A stretch of DNA of 64,000 nucleotides from RUG12461 sp045661345 (GCA_045661345.1 JAZRFM010000021.1:1-64000), one strand, 5' to 3'. Shown: positions 1-7,765, counted from the stretch's first letter. Made by a program: numbers and translations. The notes: generated by a model from the letters alone, not told the origin.

Positions 1-8
1 ATTAGCAG

Positions 9-78
9 AAACCATCTGTGGGTACTCCTTTTCGAGTTTGGTTTGGTCGCTAATACTCTAAAGGAACACAGATGGTTT
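9..78. repeat. 12-bp inverted repeat of unknown origin
   Basis: Perfect 12-bp arms lie at 9-20 (AAACCATCTGTG) and 67-78 (CACAGATGGTTT) around a 46-nt loop. A second hairpin follows with 8-bp arms at 104-111 and 125-132. Both sit outside the IS element, downstream of the transposase stop. They could be the end of another mobile element or a bidirectional terminator. I cannot assign either, and no gene is visible in positions 1-153. Confidence 0.4.
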
Positions 79-173
79 TTCAATTGTAAATGTACATCAG
101 GGATCTGGCATAGTACCCACCATCATGCCAGAAGCCTCTAAAATCCCGGCCATATTATACACAGGTCGACGAG

Positions 174-1721
174 TTACAATCCATATAGCTTAATGACGTT
201 CCGCTGTAGTGGTGTAGGCTCTGTGGCGTACTTTTTTCGTGAACCTATGACTTTGACCTCTCGCATGCTTTTCATCTCATCGATGATCTCCTGGAGGTCA
301 TAGTCCTTAAACCATCCAGCCTCATTCATCACCTCTTTCAATCTCGTGGTGATCAATAGGGCGATAAACTGAATAAATATGCGGCCTTCCATGGTTTCTT
401 TGGTATGCACGCGGATGCGTTTCATATCGAGATCATTCTTCAGATCATCGAAGCATTTCTCGACAGCATCTTTGGCACGATATACTTTAAGAGCCTTGAC
501 TTTGTCCTTGATATCATTGCCGGCAAGGATGAACCAGCCGACATGATTGCGCTTATATTCGGCAATGGCATCTTCGTTGAACCGGACCTTTATACCGCGC
601 ACAGGTGTTTCCTTGATAAAAAAGAACTGATCATAATACTTTTTGTGCTCCTTGACACGGTTTCCACTTATCAGTTCTTCATAGCAGCAATGCAGGGTGT
701 GATCAAATTCCTTTTCGTCAGCGGCTGCCTTGTAACTGTCGTAGTAAACATGGGCATAAAAGCGATGACCGCCCCAATCCATGAGTTCTGTCACCGCATA
801 CAGGTCATCCGATCCAACCATGCAGTAGTTCTGATGAGAACGTATAGTGTCACGATACCTTTCGACAAGGTCCGTGGCAAAGCCTGCGGTGAAAGGGATG
901 CCCATCATGAACCGCTTATGATCCGCGTACATGGCATCAATATTCTGCTCACTGTAAAAGCCTTTATCCATCACATAATGCAGCTGACCCGCCTCGATGT
1001 ACGCCATGTTTTTCAGGCTTTCGCGTAAGGTCCGGACATCCTTGATACTCCCGGGAATTATCCGGTAATAGAGCGGCATATGGCTCTTTTCACCCGTGAT
1101 CATTAACAGGTTGATCTGCGGCAAGTCGTCTCCATCACGGTTGTATCCCCATCGGACAAATTCGATGAGATCACTGTACGAAGAGACGCTGGTGATATCC
1201 AAGGCATAGTACTCATCCTGCTTGTTGTTTACGATCCATTTACTGAAGAATTCCTGTTGGAGGGTTGGTGTGATCCGGCCCAACAACTCACTGATACGTT
1301 GACTGGCAAGTGATTCGGTAAATGGCACCACGTTGGAGTTTTTCCATTTCTCCACGTGGCACAGAGCTCCGCCTTCACTGACGAGATAGTAAGCGCAGGT
1401 GAGTATCCTCGACCAGTCATTTGGAAAAACGGATGCCAATACTTTTTGAAGACCGATATCATTAACGGCTTTGTCAAGTAGCCTCGTGACACCACAGGTG
1501 AGGACGGTACACCGCGGATCATCATTGCTCGACGAGACTGATCGCGCCCTGGCAGCATCGCCTTTTTTACGGTTAGGGACGACCTTCCCGCTTGAGGGAT
1601 CAAGGTGTCCGATGGGTTTGCGCTTTTGCTTACTCTTTTTGGCCTCCTTATCCCAGTAGGAGATATTCTCGTAAACATAGGTTGTGCCATTAGGATTATG
1701 GACATAAACCAGTGATGACAT
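174..1721 (-). CDS. IS1634-family DDE transposase
   Basis: A 515-residue transposase of the IS1634 group (IS4-like DDE superfamily), catalysing cut-and-join transposition. The N-terminus has the group's typical opening, with motifs VYVHNPNG and KRKPIGHLD. The DDE core shows the first Asp in ALDITS, the second Asp in VMDKGFYS, and the catalytic Glu in a Y-x(2)-[RK]-D-x-[VE]-E region (KDAVEKCFDDLK), so it looks intact. I start it at ATG 1721 because GGAGG lies 5 nt upstream. An in-frame start at 1850 would read through the promoter and is unlikely. The gene is the only one in the element and appears full length, so the element may be active. Confidence 0.9.
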   Translation of the reverse strand: MSSLVYVHNPNGTTYVYENISYWDKEAKKSKQKRKPIGHLDPSSGKVVPNRKKGDAARARSVSSSNDDPRCTVLTCGVTRLLDKAVNDIGLQKVLASVFPNDWSRILTCAYYLVSEGGALCHVEKWKNSNVVPFTESLASQRISELLGRITPTLQQEFFSKWIVNNKQDEYYALDITSVSSYSDLIEFVRWGYNRDGDDLPQINLLMITGEKSHMPLYYRIIPGSIKDVRTLRESLKNMAYIEAGQLHYVMDKGFYSEQNIDAMYADHKRFMMGIPFTAGFATDLVERYRDTIRSHQNYCMVGSDDLYAVTELMDWGGHRFYAHVYYDSYKAAADEKEFDHTLHCCYEELISGNRVKEHKKYYDQFFFIKETPVRGIKVRFNEDAIAEYKRNHVGWFILAGNDIKDKVKALKVYRAKDAVEKCFDDLKNDLDMKRIRVHTKETMEGRIFIQFIALLITTRLKEVMNEAGWFKDYDLQEIIDEMKSMREVKVIGSRKKYATEPTPLQRNVIKLYGL

Positions 1722-1738
1722 AGTCGCCTCCGCCGAAA

Positions 1739-1753
1739 ACCTGTGTATAATAT
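1739..1753 (+). repeat. Subterminal copy of IS inverted repeat
   Basis: Positions 1739-1753 are the exact reverse complement of 152-166 (15 bp, ATATTATACACAGGT). This is a longer match to the left end than the outer right copy at 1852-1862 (11 bp). It lies in the 5' leader of the transposase transcript, between promoter and start codon. It may be an internal transposase-binding site or the true right end. Confidence 0.7.
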
Positions 1754-1763
1754 TGATGTTTCT

Positions 1764-1792
1764 ATTATACATTTTATACACATGTCTGTCAA
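1764..1792 (-). promoter_or_regulatory. Consensus sigma-A promoter of transposase
   Basis: Reading the minus strand, TTGACA (1787-1792) and TATAAT (1764-1769) are separated by exactly 17 bp. Both hexamers match consensus perfectly. Transcription would begin near 1757, giving a 36-nt leader to the ATG at 1721. Confidence 0.85.
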
Positions 1793-1853
1793 CGGACATA
1801 AACGAAAAAGTTGGCTTTTTATGCGGCTTGTAGGTGCTTTTTGATGTCATACT

Positions 1854-3905
1854 GTGTATAATTTTGTCGGGAGATTAGGTTATAAAGCTGCCTCGTCTTG
1901 TTTTGATGTAATAAGAAAAGCGGGAAACAATCCAAAATCAAATGAAGCGGATCTTCTAAAAAGAATAGCAGCACTTGAGCATAGAAGATGGGTTCTCAGT
2001 CTTGTCACCAGAGGCGCAGTTCCGCTTCGTGAAAAAGAAGGCAAGAAAGATTACCAGATATGCGTTAAAAAAACATCAATAAAACAAACAGATACTAGTG
2101 GCAATCTGATTATGCACCCCTGCATTGAAAGATCAACATCAGATACTCCGCTTCAAGATATTTACTCAAACAATACTGATCTTTGGGATCATCCTTCGAC
2201 AAGCGATGCTATGCTGGATGACCTTGACCTAGTGTCTGTACAACTACATCGCGAAATGCTTTCCGCTGCGACTGAAATTATTACTGGTACAAATACTAAG
2301 AAAGAAGATGTGTACCGCTATCTTTCTGATCTGCAACTACTTTGCGAAAAATATGGAGATATCGCAAAAAGGGACTTTGACCGTTTCCAACTGTGTGTAA
2401 ATAATATTTTTGCAAGAAACAAACGATATGCAGAACAATACGCATCTTATGAGAACACAATTACAAAATCTATAAAATTCGACAATGGAGGCATATCTCT
2501 TTTAAACAATATCCATAGGATCCTCTTTCCTATTATTGAAAGCTGTCTTTATAAAGATTATAAACAATATGATATGGAGCTTATCAAACAAATACCTTTT
2601 ATCCTAACTGGAAAAAACAACATTCATATTTGTATGCCTTTTGGTACAACAGCTCCACATACAAGAAATAACAATCATTCGTTTAAGAGCGTAGCATCTG
2701 CGACCTCTTTATATGCAAAAACCATTACATATCTCTATATTGTTGAAGAATCTACAGATATCGATTTTCTTATTTCAAAAATATCTGCCATAAAAAACTA
2801 TTTTGATTACAGAAATCATCCATGTAAATTGTATTTTGAGCTTCTATGCTCAAAGGAGATTTCAAAAAGTACCTTATATAACCATCTGTCTTCACGACTT
2901 ACATCCTTAAAGGCTGAGAAAGTATTAACAGCTGTACACACATCATTGTATTCGGATGTTGATGGTATTGGAGTTTGTATACGGGATATTATTCAATCTC
3001 GTAAAATTGACTATTTTGACGGTACTAACGCTATATCTGACTCAATGCTGATTAATAAGGCTGTAATTGATGCGTCCATAGCATGTATACCATATTTTGA
3101 ATTTGATAGTTTGAAAAGACAGTTTACCCATTATATTGGCTGTGATTATCTAAAGTATCAAAAAATTACTTCTTTTATTCAAGTGGAGGATATGTTTGCG
3201 TTAATGAATGCGCAGGATAAAGAGTACAACTATCCTGATAGCATTGATTTTTATCAAGATTGCTGGGAAATCTATAGCGGAAAATCCTTAAATGAGGAAA
3301 GCTTTACTAAGGTTGCATTATGTTGGACAAGTGTCTGTGACTTCCTTAAATCTGGTGGTGTTAAAACTCTAGAGATAAACGGCAAAGTTCCCGCTGTAAA
3401 GGATAAAGAGTTGTTTAAGAATATCCTAAGAAAATTGAAGGAAAAATCTCTCTTGTCTTCATTAAGTATTAAAGGAGACGATGTTTCAGCGACCATAACT
3501 AACACCAGAATATCAAAAATTTTTACAAAAGCCGGTAATTTATTAGAAGAGTATGTGTATTATGAAGCATGTAAAACAGGATGGTTTGATGACGTTCAAA
3601 CGGGATATAAATTTAGATGGGAATTTGATGAAGTAGAAAATGAACTGGATTGCGTGTTAACAAAAGGATATAAATCAGTACTTGTTGAATGCAAATCAGT
3701 AAAAACACCTGATGAGAGCTTTTACTTGAATCTTGATAGTCTGGCGGATCATTTCGGAATTGGACAAAAGAAAGTTTTGATAATGATATCTAATACAGGG
3801 GAGCGATACATCTCACGGGGAAAGCAGCTAGATATTATAACTATTTCATCAAAAGAAGAATTAGATCATATCGGAGAACGATTGATTGAAATAATGAAAC
3901 AGTAA
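1854..3905 (+). CDS. 5'-truncated RyR-like / PD-(D/E)xK nuclease
   Basis: An open frame of 683 codons that is almost certainly the 3' part of a longer gene cut by the IS. The only available start, GTG 1854, lies inside the IS terminal repeat and lacks a ribosome binding site. Residues 38-132 (LEHRRW at 41, HPC at 88, LDLVSVQLH) resemble the RyR-like segment found after TrkA-N-type Rossmann domains in bacterial conflict proteins. A long helical and alpha/beta middle (210-500) is unassigned. Residues 560-645 look like a PD-(D/E)xK nuclease related to the DUF1887/Card1 C-terminus: GNLLEEYVY (Glu566), NELDC (Asp599) and VECKS (Glu612, Lys614). The sequence is AT-rich compared with the core genes. 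Its stop overlaps the next ATG, though the RyR gene probably starts slightly later. Motif reading only; no search was run. Confidence 0.6.
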   Translation: MYNFVGRLGYKAASSCFDVIRKAGNNPKSNEADLLKRIAALEHRRWVLSLVTRGAVPLREKEGKKDYQICVKKTSIKQTDTSGNLIMHPCIERSTSDTPLQDIYSNNTDLWDHPSTSDAMLDDLDLVSVQLHREMLSAATEIITGTNTKKEDVYRYLSDLQLLCEKYGDIAKRDFDRFQLCVNNIFARNKRYAEQYASYENTITKSIKFDNGGISLLNNIHRILFPIIESCLYKDYKQYDMELIKQIPFILTGKNNIHICMPFGTTAPHTRNNNHSFKSVASATSLYAKTITYLYIVEESTDIDFLISKISAIKNYFDYRNHPCKLYFELLCSKEISKSTLYNHLSSRLTSLKAEKVLTAVHTSLYSDVDGIGVCIRDIIQSRKIDYFDGTNAISDSMLINKAVIDASIACIPYFEFDSLKRQFTHYIGCDYLKYQKITSFIQVEDMFALMNAQDKEYNYPDSIDFYQDCWEIYSGKSLNEESFTKVALCWTSVCDFLKSGGVKTLEINGKVPAVKDKELFKNILRKLKEKSLLSSLSIKGDDVSATITNTRISKIFTKAGNLLEEYVYYEACKTGWFDDVQTGYKFRWEFDEVENELDCVLTKGYKSVLVECKSVKTPDESFYLNLDSLADHFGIGQKKVLIMISNTGERYISRGKQLDIITISSKEELDHIGERLIEIMKQ

Positions 3906-3928
3906 TGAATACTATGGAGGGATATGCA

Positions 3929-4216
3929 ATGGACAATTATAAACCTAATCCAATCAACACTTCAGACATTGTACTTTCATCAGATCTTGAAGAGCTGGTC
4001 GAACTACTTGCTGAAAATTCACATGAGGTATGGGCATTCAACCGAATGCAAGAGGGGTGGACTTATGGATCTACTCGAGACGATTCTTTAAAACAAAATC
4101 CCTGTATGTGTAATTACAATGATTTGCCGGATAATGAAAAAACATACGATAGAAATAGTGCAATTGAGACAATCAAAGTCTTGATAAAACTTGGCTATAC
4201 CGTGAAAAAAGCATAA
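3929..4216 (+). CDS. RyR-domain small protein
   Basis: A 95-residue protein that is essentially one RyR domain (named for ryanodine receptor repeats). The conserved features are visible in order: W-x-F-N-R-M (35-40), EGWTYG (42-47), RDD (50-52), NPC (57-59), Y-x-DLP-x-x-EK-x-YDR (63-75) and a final alpha helix ending in LGY. In bacteria such domains are proposed to sense nucleotide-derived ligands and occur in conflict systems. I chose ATG 3929 because GGAGG (3916-3920) is 8 nt upstream. An earlier ATG at 3905 overlaps the nuclease stop and has no such site. It is probably cotranscribed with the truncated nuclease gene. Its last 44 bp overlap the convergent XRE gene. Confidence 0.8.
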   Translation: MDNYKPNPINTSDIVLSSDLEELVELLAENSHEVWAFNRMQEGWTYGSTRDDSLKQNPCMCNYNDLPDNEKTYDRNSAIETIKVLIKLGYTVKKA

Positions 4217-4505
4217 TAGAAGAGCCTGCATCCTGCAGGCTCTCACTAGAAGCATATCTTGTTGACCGTTCTTTCTCCACGAGTATTTGCTCCATGGGTA
4301 TACCTAGAATTCTGCTCAACGCGAGCAGATTTTCAACGCTCGGAAGCGATGCCCCGCGCTGCCACTTATATACAGACTGCGGATTTTCAAAACCCATTAC
4401 TTCGCAGATCTGCGTGACAGTAACACCTTTTTCTTTTCGGGTACGCTGAATATTCTTGCCGGTCTTTACAAGGTCGATGGTTGGGTACTCAATTATTGCT
4501 TTCAT
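4173..4505 (-). CDS. XRE-family helix-turn-helix regulator
   Basis: A 110-residue protein with an XRE (Cro/C1-type) helix-turn-helix at about residues 13-66. Its motifs are GKNIQRTRKEKG, VTQICEVMGF, SVYKWQRG and LPSVENLLALSRILG. The remaining 40 residues are an unassigned tail. The start is supported by AAGGAG 6 nt upstream on the minus strand. The gene runs towards the RyR gene and overlaps its 3' end. A perfect 10-bp hairpin (4221-4243, loop TCC) lies inside its coding region just beyond the RyR stop and could slow transcription of either strand. It might regulate the neighbouring conflict genes, but the convergent orientation gives no direct proof. Confidence 0.75.
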   Translation of the reverse strand: MKAIIEYPTIDLVKTGKNIQRTRKEKGVTVTQICEVMGFENPQSVYKWQRGASLPSVENLLALSRILGIPMEQILVEKERSTRYASSESLQDAGSSIMLFSRYSQVLSRL

Positions 4506-4813
4506 GATAATCTCCTTTCTTACACTTAGACTTTAAGTTTCAATAGTAGACCATCATGTAGGTACAACACCAACCATACTGTAAAGAATAATCTATCATA
4601 TTTTATATTAAGATGCAAGACTTTTTTATTTGGAAGGCTGAAACTTTTTTCGATGTGTCAGCGTATAGTATGACATCGGTGATAATGACCGGTGTTTTTT
4701 TATATCCAATCGTGTTGGAGTTGCTGTTGAATTAGCCCACCGGTTTACTACACAGGAGGTTCTTTCGGTGGTATTTTTACATCAGTAAAAATCAGGACGA
4801 GGAGGACGTGATT
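4506..4813. other. Intergenic region, no supported gene
   Basis: AT-rich. It holds the XRE leader, a terminator-like hairpin (4674-4701) reading right, an 8-bp-arm palindrome at 4773-4792 (ATTTTTAC ATCA GTAAAAAT), and AGGAGG at 4754-4759 followed by a six-codon GTG frame (4768-4788) that could be a leader peptide. No clear promoter for the gene at 4814 was identified. Confidence 0.4.
4674..4701 (+). terminator. Intrinsic terminator without obvious upstream gene
   Basis: Stem CATCGGT (4674-4680) pairs with ACCGGTG (4688-4694, one G-U) across a 7-nt loop and is followed by seven T (4695-4701). No coding gene precedes it on the plus strand after the convergent XRE gene. It may end a small RNA or act as an attenuator of the next gene. 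Confidence 0.55.
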
Positions 4814-5329
4814 ATGGCAAAGATGACTTCTGCATATGCAAACAAAATGCTCAGGAAACTCAATGAAGATAAGGGATTCTGGCTCTCCAAGGAAGAGGAG
4901 GGGTATCTGTACGTGGCTGCTCTTGACGAAGAGCCGGTGATTCCCGAATACGATTATGAAGAGGTTTCCAGAAATGTTTCTGAGATCGACGCGAAGATCG
5001 TGAAGATCAAGCATGCCATCAACGTAGCCAATTGCACCAATGAGATTGAGGTGAATGACACGAAGATGACGGCTGACACAATCCTTGTGAAGATGGCGCA
5101 GTTAAACAGACGCAAAACCACGCTCGACGTTATGCGTAAACAGCAGCCTAAGAGCAGGATCAGATCGGTAGCTTATTCCGCGCGGAAAATGGCACCGGAA
5201 TATCAGTATATCAACTACGATCTTGATCTGATTAAGAGAGAGTATGAGAAGATTGATGCCGAGGTGTCTGCAATGCAGATCGCGCTGGATAGGTACAATC
5301 AGACAGTGGAGTTTGATGTGGATATTTGA
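4814..5329 (+). CDS. Hypothetical coiled-coil protein
   Basis: A 171-residue, highly charged, predominantly helical protein with no signal peptide or membrane segment. Motifs such as DAKIVKIKHAIN (middle) and YINYD plus ALDRYNQT near the C-terminus recall the septicolysin/DIP1984-type coiled-coil proteins common in Firmicutes, but I am not certain of the family. I chose ATG 4814 because GGAGG (4801-4805) is 8 nt upstream; a GTG at 4808 is too close to it. It stands alone in the accessory segment, with a terminator about 220 nt downstream. Confidence 0.6.
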   Translation: MAKMTSAYANKMLRKLNEDKGFWLSKEEEGYLYVAALDEEPVIPEYDYEEVSRNVSEIDAKIVKIKHAINVANCTNEIEVNDTKMTADTILVKMAQLNRRKTTLDVMRKQQPKSRIRSVAYSARKMAPEYQYINYDLDLIKREYEKIDAEVSAMQIALDRYNQTVEFDVDI

Positions 5330-5650
5330 TGGTGCATGATAATCTTATCCGTGCAGCGAGACAGGTTTTGAGAATATGCTACAAGTGACATTGTCAGGGG
5401 CGTATGTCCGCAGGTTTAATGTTGTCGTTCCCCGGTTATCCTGTTATTTCTTATTGGAGTATTGTTGAATGTTCCGATAGAGAAAAGAGGACTTTGAACC
5501 TTTTTCAGATCATCTCGACTGCAAAAAACTTTCCGTCATCCGGCGGGTGGGGCATCGAAGTTCGGTTTCAGATGCCTCTTTTTTTAACTACCGGGTTACT
5601 GCCATCAATCTCCTATCTGTTCTATTATGAAAGCATTAGGAGGAAAACAT
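5330..5650. other. Intergenic region, no supported gene
   Basis: About 320 bp with no convincing gene. An open frame at 5404-5715 lacks a ribosome binding site, overlaps the better-supported gene at 5651 and has no recognisable features. A likely terminator lies at 5549-5585. Confidence 0.4.
5549..5585 (+). terminator. Intrinsic terminator
   Basis: GGGGCATC (5549-5556) pairs with GATGCCTC (5571-5578, one wobble) across a 14-nt loop, followed by seven T. It could end the transcript of the coiled-coil gene or attenuate the following small gene. Confidence 0.65.
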
Positions 5651-5950
5651 ATGTTGAAAAACTACTGGAAGATCGACGCGCCGTCCTTGCTCTTCTTCAG
5701 ATTCATTTTTATTGATACAGCAGACTATCTTGCGGATCAGCTTTTTATCCGGCATAAGGTGCGGGTCTGGTTCGGAAAGGAGTTTGTGAAAAAGGGGAGT
5801 CCGTTTCGGCTGATCCTCTGTAAGGTGAAGAAGAAGGATGTTGACCGGTTTATGGATGCGCTTGGAGAAATGGAAGACAAAATGATCCTGAGGGTGTATC
5901 CTGAATATACGGATTTTTGCCTTCAGGCGGCAGGACTTTTGGATGGGTGA
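5651..5950 (+). CDS. Hypothetical protein, 99 aa
   Basis: A small basic protein of unknown function. It has a hydrophobic, aromatic N-terminal half (LLFFRFIFIDTADYLADQL) and a compact alpha/beta-like second half (LILCKVKKKDVDRFMDALGE). The start is set by AGGAGGA at 5638-5644, 6 nt before ATG 5651. No signal peptide is evident. It lies among other small accessory genes and I recognise no family. Confidence 0.5.
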   Translation: MLKNYWKIDAPSLLFFRFIFIDTADYLADQLFIRHKVRVWFGKEFVKKGSPFRLILCKVKKKDVDRFMDALGEMEDKMILRVYPEYTDFCLQAAGLLDG

Positions 5951-6030
5951 AATGCTACCATAGATAAATAGGATAGTAAAACGATACTATAGTACGACAA
6001 CATTACTGTAAACATCACGGAGAAACAACC

Positions 6031-6237
6031 ATGGCAAAAACAAGAGAAATCCAATGTATTCATTATGTATGTGAGGGGAATTGTGATCTCGGCAAGGAGG
6101 GCACGTTCCGTCATCATTGCCAGACCTGTAAGACTTATAAAAAGAAACCGGGAGCATTGTCTGCACGCGTGGATACACGGAAGAAAAAACTGGAGAGGAT
6201 AAAAAAGAAGGAATTCCGGAAAGAGCATGGAGAATAA
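6031..6237 (+). CDS. Small Cys-rich, putative zinc-binding protein
   Basis: A 68-residue cytoplasmic protein with five cysteines (positions 9, 14, 18, 30, 33) and His28-His29. They are arranged as C-x4-C-x3-C-x11-C-x2-C in the first half, which suggests a zinc ribbon. The C-terminal half is very basic (KKKLERIKKKEFRK). Similar short proteins are common in Lachnospiraceae; function unknown. A GGAG site precedes the ATG. A perfect 10-bp palindrome TACTATAGTA at 5985-5994 overlaps a plausible -10 hexamer upstream and might be an operator. Confidence 0.65.
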   Translation: MAKTREIQCIHYVCEGNCDLGKEGTFRHHCQTCKTYKKKPGALSARVDTRKKKLERIKKKEFRKEHGE

Positions 6238-6853
6238 ATGGAGAAACCACCTATCCTGCGGCCGTCACGCCCCTCGGCTTCGGGTGTGGCGGGGAGATCT
6301 GTTTTCTGTCGGAGAAATGAGGACGGACGGTGTTTTCAAAGGGGCGATCCCGGTTCGAGATTTGCTTTGCGCCTGAGTGCGAAAGGATCCGTGCGCACTG
6401 CCGGACTGCGATCCCGCGCGAGCCGCTGTCTGAGGCGGAGCCGTTATCTGCAGGCAGATCGCGGCACGTAAGAGGCTTCCCGAAAAAAGGAATAGGCATG
6501 TGCCGTGCCGGGATCGTGACTGCAGTTGCGGCTTCGGTGAGTTTGACGAGTGCGGGAGAATGAAGGCTGTCCGGCAGAAGCGCGAGAGACTTCGCATGAG
6601 GGCGCCGCAAACAGAGGACAGGGATCGTCCCGCGGAAATTCCGGCCGTCCTCCCTGCACCTTCCGACAGAAACAGAGCTCAGGGTGGTGGGGGCACCCGG
6701 CTGCCAGCGGCAGAGGCGGGGGACCCGGACAGCCCGGCTGCCGATGTTTTTGACAAATATGGGCAAGTGTGGCAAAATCCATGAATATGGAAACAATGTG
6801 AACAGGATTTTTTGCGCCGGGGAACAGGCGCGACAGCGTGGGAGGAAGAGAAT
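6238..6853. other. GC-rich gene-free stretch
   Basis: About 600 bp without a supported gene. Composition shifts abruptly from AT-rich to GC-rich at about 6250. Overlapping open frames exist on both strands (for example 6251-7111 minus, 6500-6784 plus). They are rich in Arg, Pro, Ser and Cys, mutually incompatible and lack ribosome binding sites, as expected for non-coding GC-rich DNA. The only supported element is the promoter at 6750-6778. It may be the border of the accessory region or decayed coding sequence. Confidence 0.45.
6750..6778 (+). promoter_or_regulatory. Sigma-A promoter for DUF1002 gene
   Basis: TTGACA (6750-6755), a 17-bp spacer and CAAAAT (6773-6778). Transcription would start near 6785, about 70 nt before the start codon at 6854. 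Confidence 0.7.
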
Positions 6854-7729
6854 ATGAAAAGATTCAGGAAACTCTTTGGCATTCTTCTTTTTTGTGTGAT
6901 GATGCTTGCGACAACTGTGCTGTATGCGGCGGATAGAAAGCCGTACCTTGCACTGGGCGCGGATCTGACACCGGAGCAGCAGGCGAGTGTACTGCAGATG
7001 CTGGAGGTGGATGCGGCAAAGCTGGGTGACTACGATGTGACCTATATTACGAATGCGGATGAGCACAAGTATCTGGATTCCTATGTGGATCCGAACGCCA
7101 TCGGCACCCATTCCCTTTCGTCTGTTGTGGTATATCAGAAGGATCCGGGATCCGGGCTTGACATTACCACCAAAAACATTTCCTTCTGCACGGAGGGGAT
7201 GTATCGAAATGCCTGCGCCACGGCGGGGATCACCGATGCCAGGATCATTGTGGCAGGCCCCTCCAACATTTCCGGCACCGCGGCGCTTGTGGGTATCTTC
7301 AAGGCGTACGAAAACATGACCGGCAAGACGATTGACGTCGATACCATTGATGGTGCCTTAAACGAGCTGATCGTGACGGGAAATCTCGAAGGCGCACTTT
7401 CCGACCTGGATCCGAGCACCATTGAGCAGCTCCTGGCATATCTCAAGAATTACATGAAGGAAAACAACCTGCATGATGAAGCAAGCATTTCCGCGGCGGT
7501 GGATGAAGCCTGCAAGACATACGGCGTGACCCTTTCCGCTTCCGAACGCAGCCAGGTCATCGGGCTTCTCCTGAAGCTGGATCAGCTGGATCTGGATCCG
7601 AAGGCGCTGACGCAGATGGTGGAAGGCTACCAGAAGGTCACGAGCGCAGGCAACAAAGTGACGGAGTTTTTCCGCTCGGTGGGAGAGAGCATTTCCAATT
7701 TCTTCCAGGGGCTGTTTGGAAAGAAATGA
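6854..7729 (+). CDS. Secreted DUF1002-family protein
   Basis: A 291-residue exported protein of the DUF1002 (YpuA-like) family, whose function is unknown. A signal peptide is clear: a basic start (KRFRK), a hydrophobic core (LFGILLFCVMMLATTVLYA) and a likely cleavage after AYAA-like LYAAD. The conserved N-terminal core includes LGADLTPEQ, SSVVVYQ and AGPSNISGTAALVGI. The C-terminal half is helical. The start is ATG 6854, with GGAGGAAG 6-8 nt upstream. An upstream in-frame ATG at 6812 would add a non-hydrophobic extension before the signal peptide. It is monocistronic from the promoter at 6750 and ends 36 nt from a convergent gene. Confidence 0.85.
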   Translation: MKRFRKLFGILLFCVMMLATTVLYAADRKPYLALGADLTPEQQASVLQMLEVDAAKLGDYDVTYITNADEHKYLDSYVDPNAIGTHSLSSVVVYQKDPGSGLDITTKNISFCTEGMYRNACATAGITDARIIVAGPSNISGTAALVGIFKAYENMTGKTIDVDTIDGALNELIVTGNLEGALSDLDPSTIEQLLAYLKNYMKENNLHDEASISAAVDEACKTYGVTLSASERSQVIGLLLKLDQLDLDPKALTQMVEGYQKVTSAGNKVTEFFRSVGESISNFFQGLFGKK

Positions 7730-7765
7730 TTGTGCCGTATGGGTGTGCATTCCGACGAAATGATC

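Larger units (their letters stand above)
154..1862 (-). mobile_element. IS1634-family insertion sequence
   Basis: An 11-bp inverted repeat ATTATACACAG at 154-164 is matched by CTGTGTATAAT at 1852-1862, bounding about 1.7 kb with a single complete transposase on the minus strand. An additional, better-matching copy of the repeat lies inside the right end (see 1739-1753), so the exact right boundary is ambiguous. The transposase promoter lies between the two right-end copies, which supports the outer one as the true end. No clear target duplication was seen. The element has truncated the gene immediately to its right. Confidence 0.75.

Noticed and set aside
1..138. Open frame left of the IS as the missing N-terminus of the nuclease gene
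   Set aside because: It ends in a stop before the IS, has no Rossmann-type glycine motif and overlaps the unexplained inverted repeat.
405..1028. 207-codon plus-strand open frame over the transposase
   Set aside because: It is antisense to an intact IS1634 transposase, has no ribosome binding site and shows no recognisable motif.
4221..4243. Perfect 10-bp hairpin considered as terminator of the RyR gene
   Set aside because: No T run follows on either strand, and it lies within the XRE coding sequence, so it was noted in the gene entry only.
4754..4788. Six-codon GTG frame after AGGAGG
   Set aside because: Too short to call as a gene without conservation; kept only as a hypothesis in the findings.
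5404..5715. 103-codon open frame
   Set aside because: It lacks a ribosome binding site, contains a terminator-like hairpin and overlaps the better-supported gene at 5651.
6251..7111. 286-codon minus-strand frame and overlapping frames in the GC-rich gap
   Set aside because: It runs into the antisense of the DUF1002 gene, has biased Arg/Pro/Ser/Cys composition and no start signal; typical spurious frames in GC-rich DNA.
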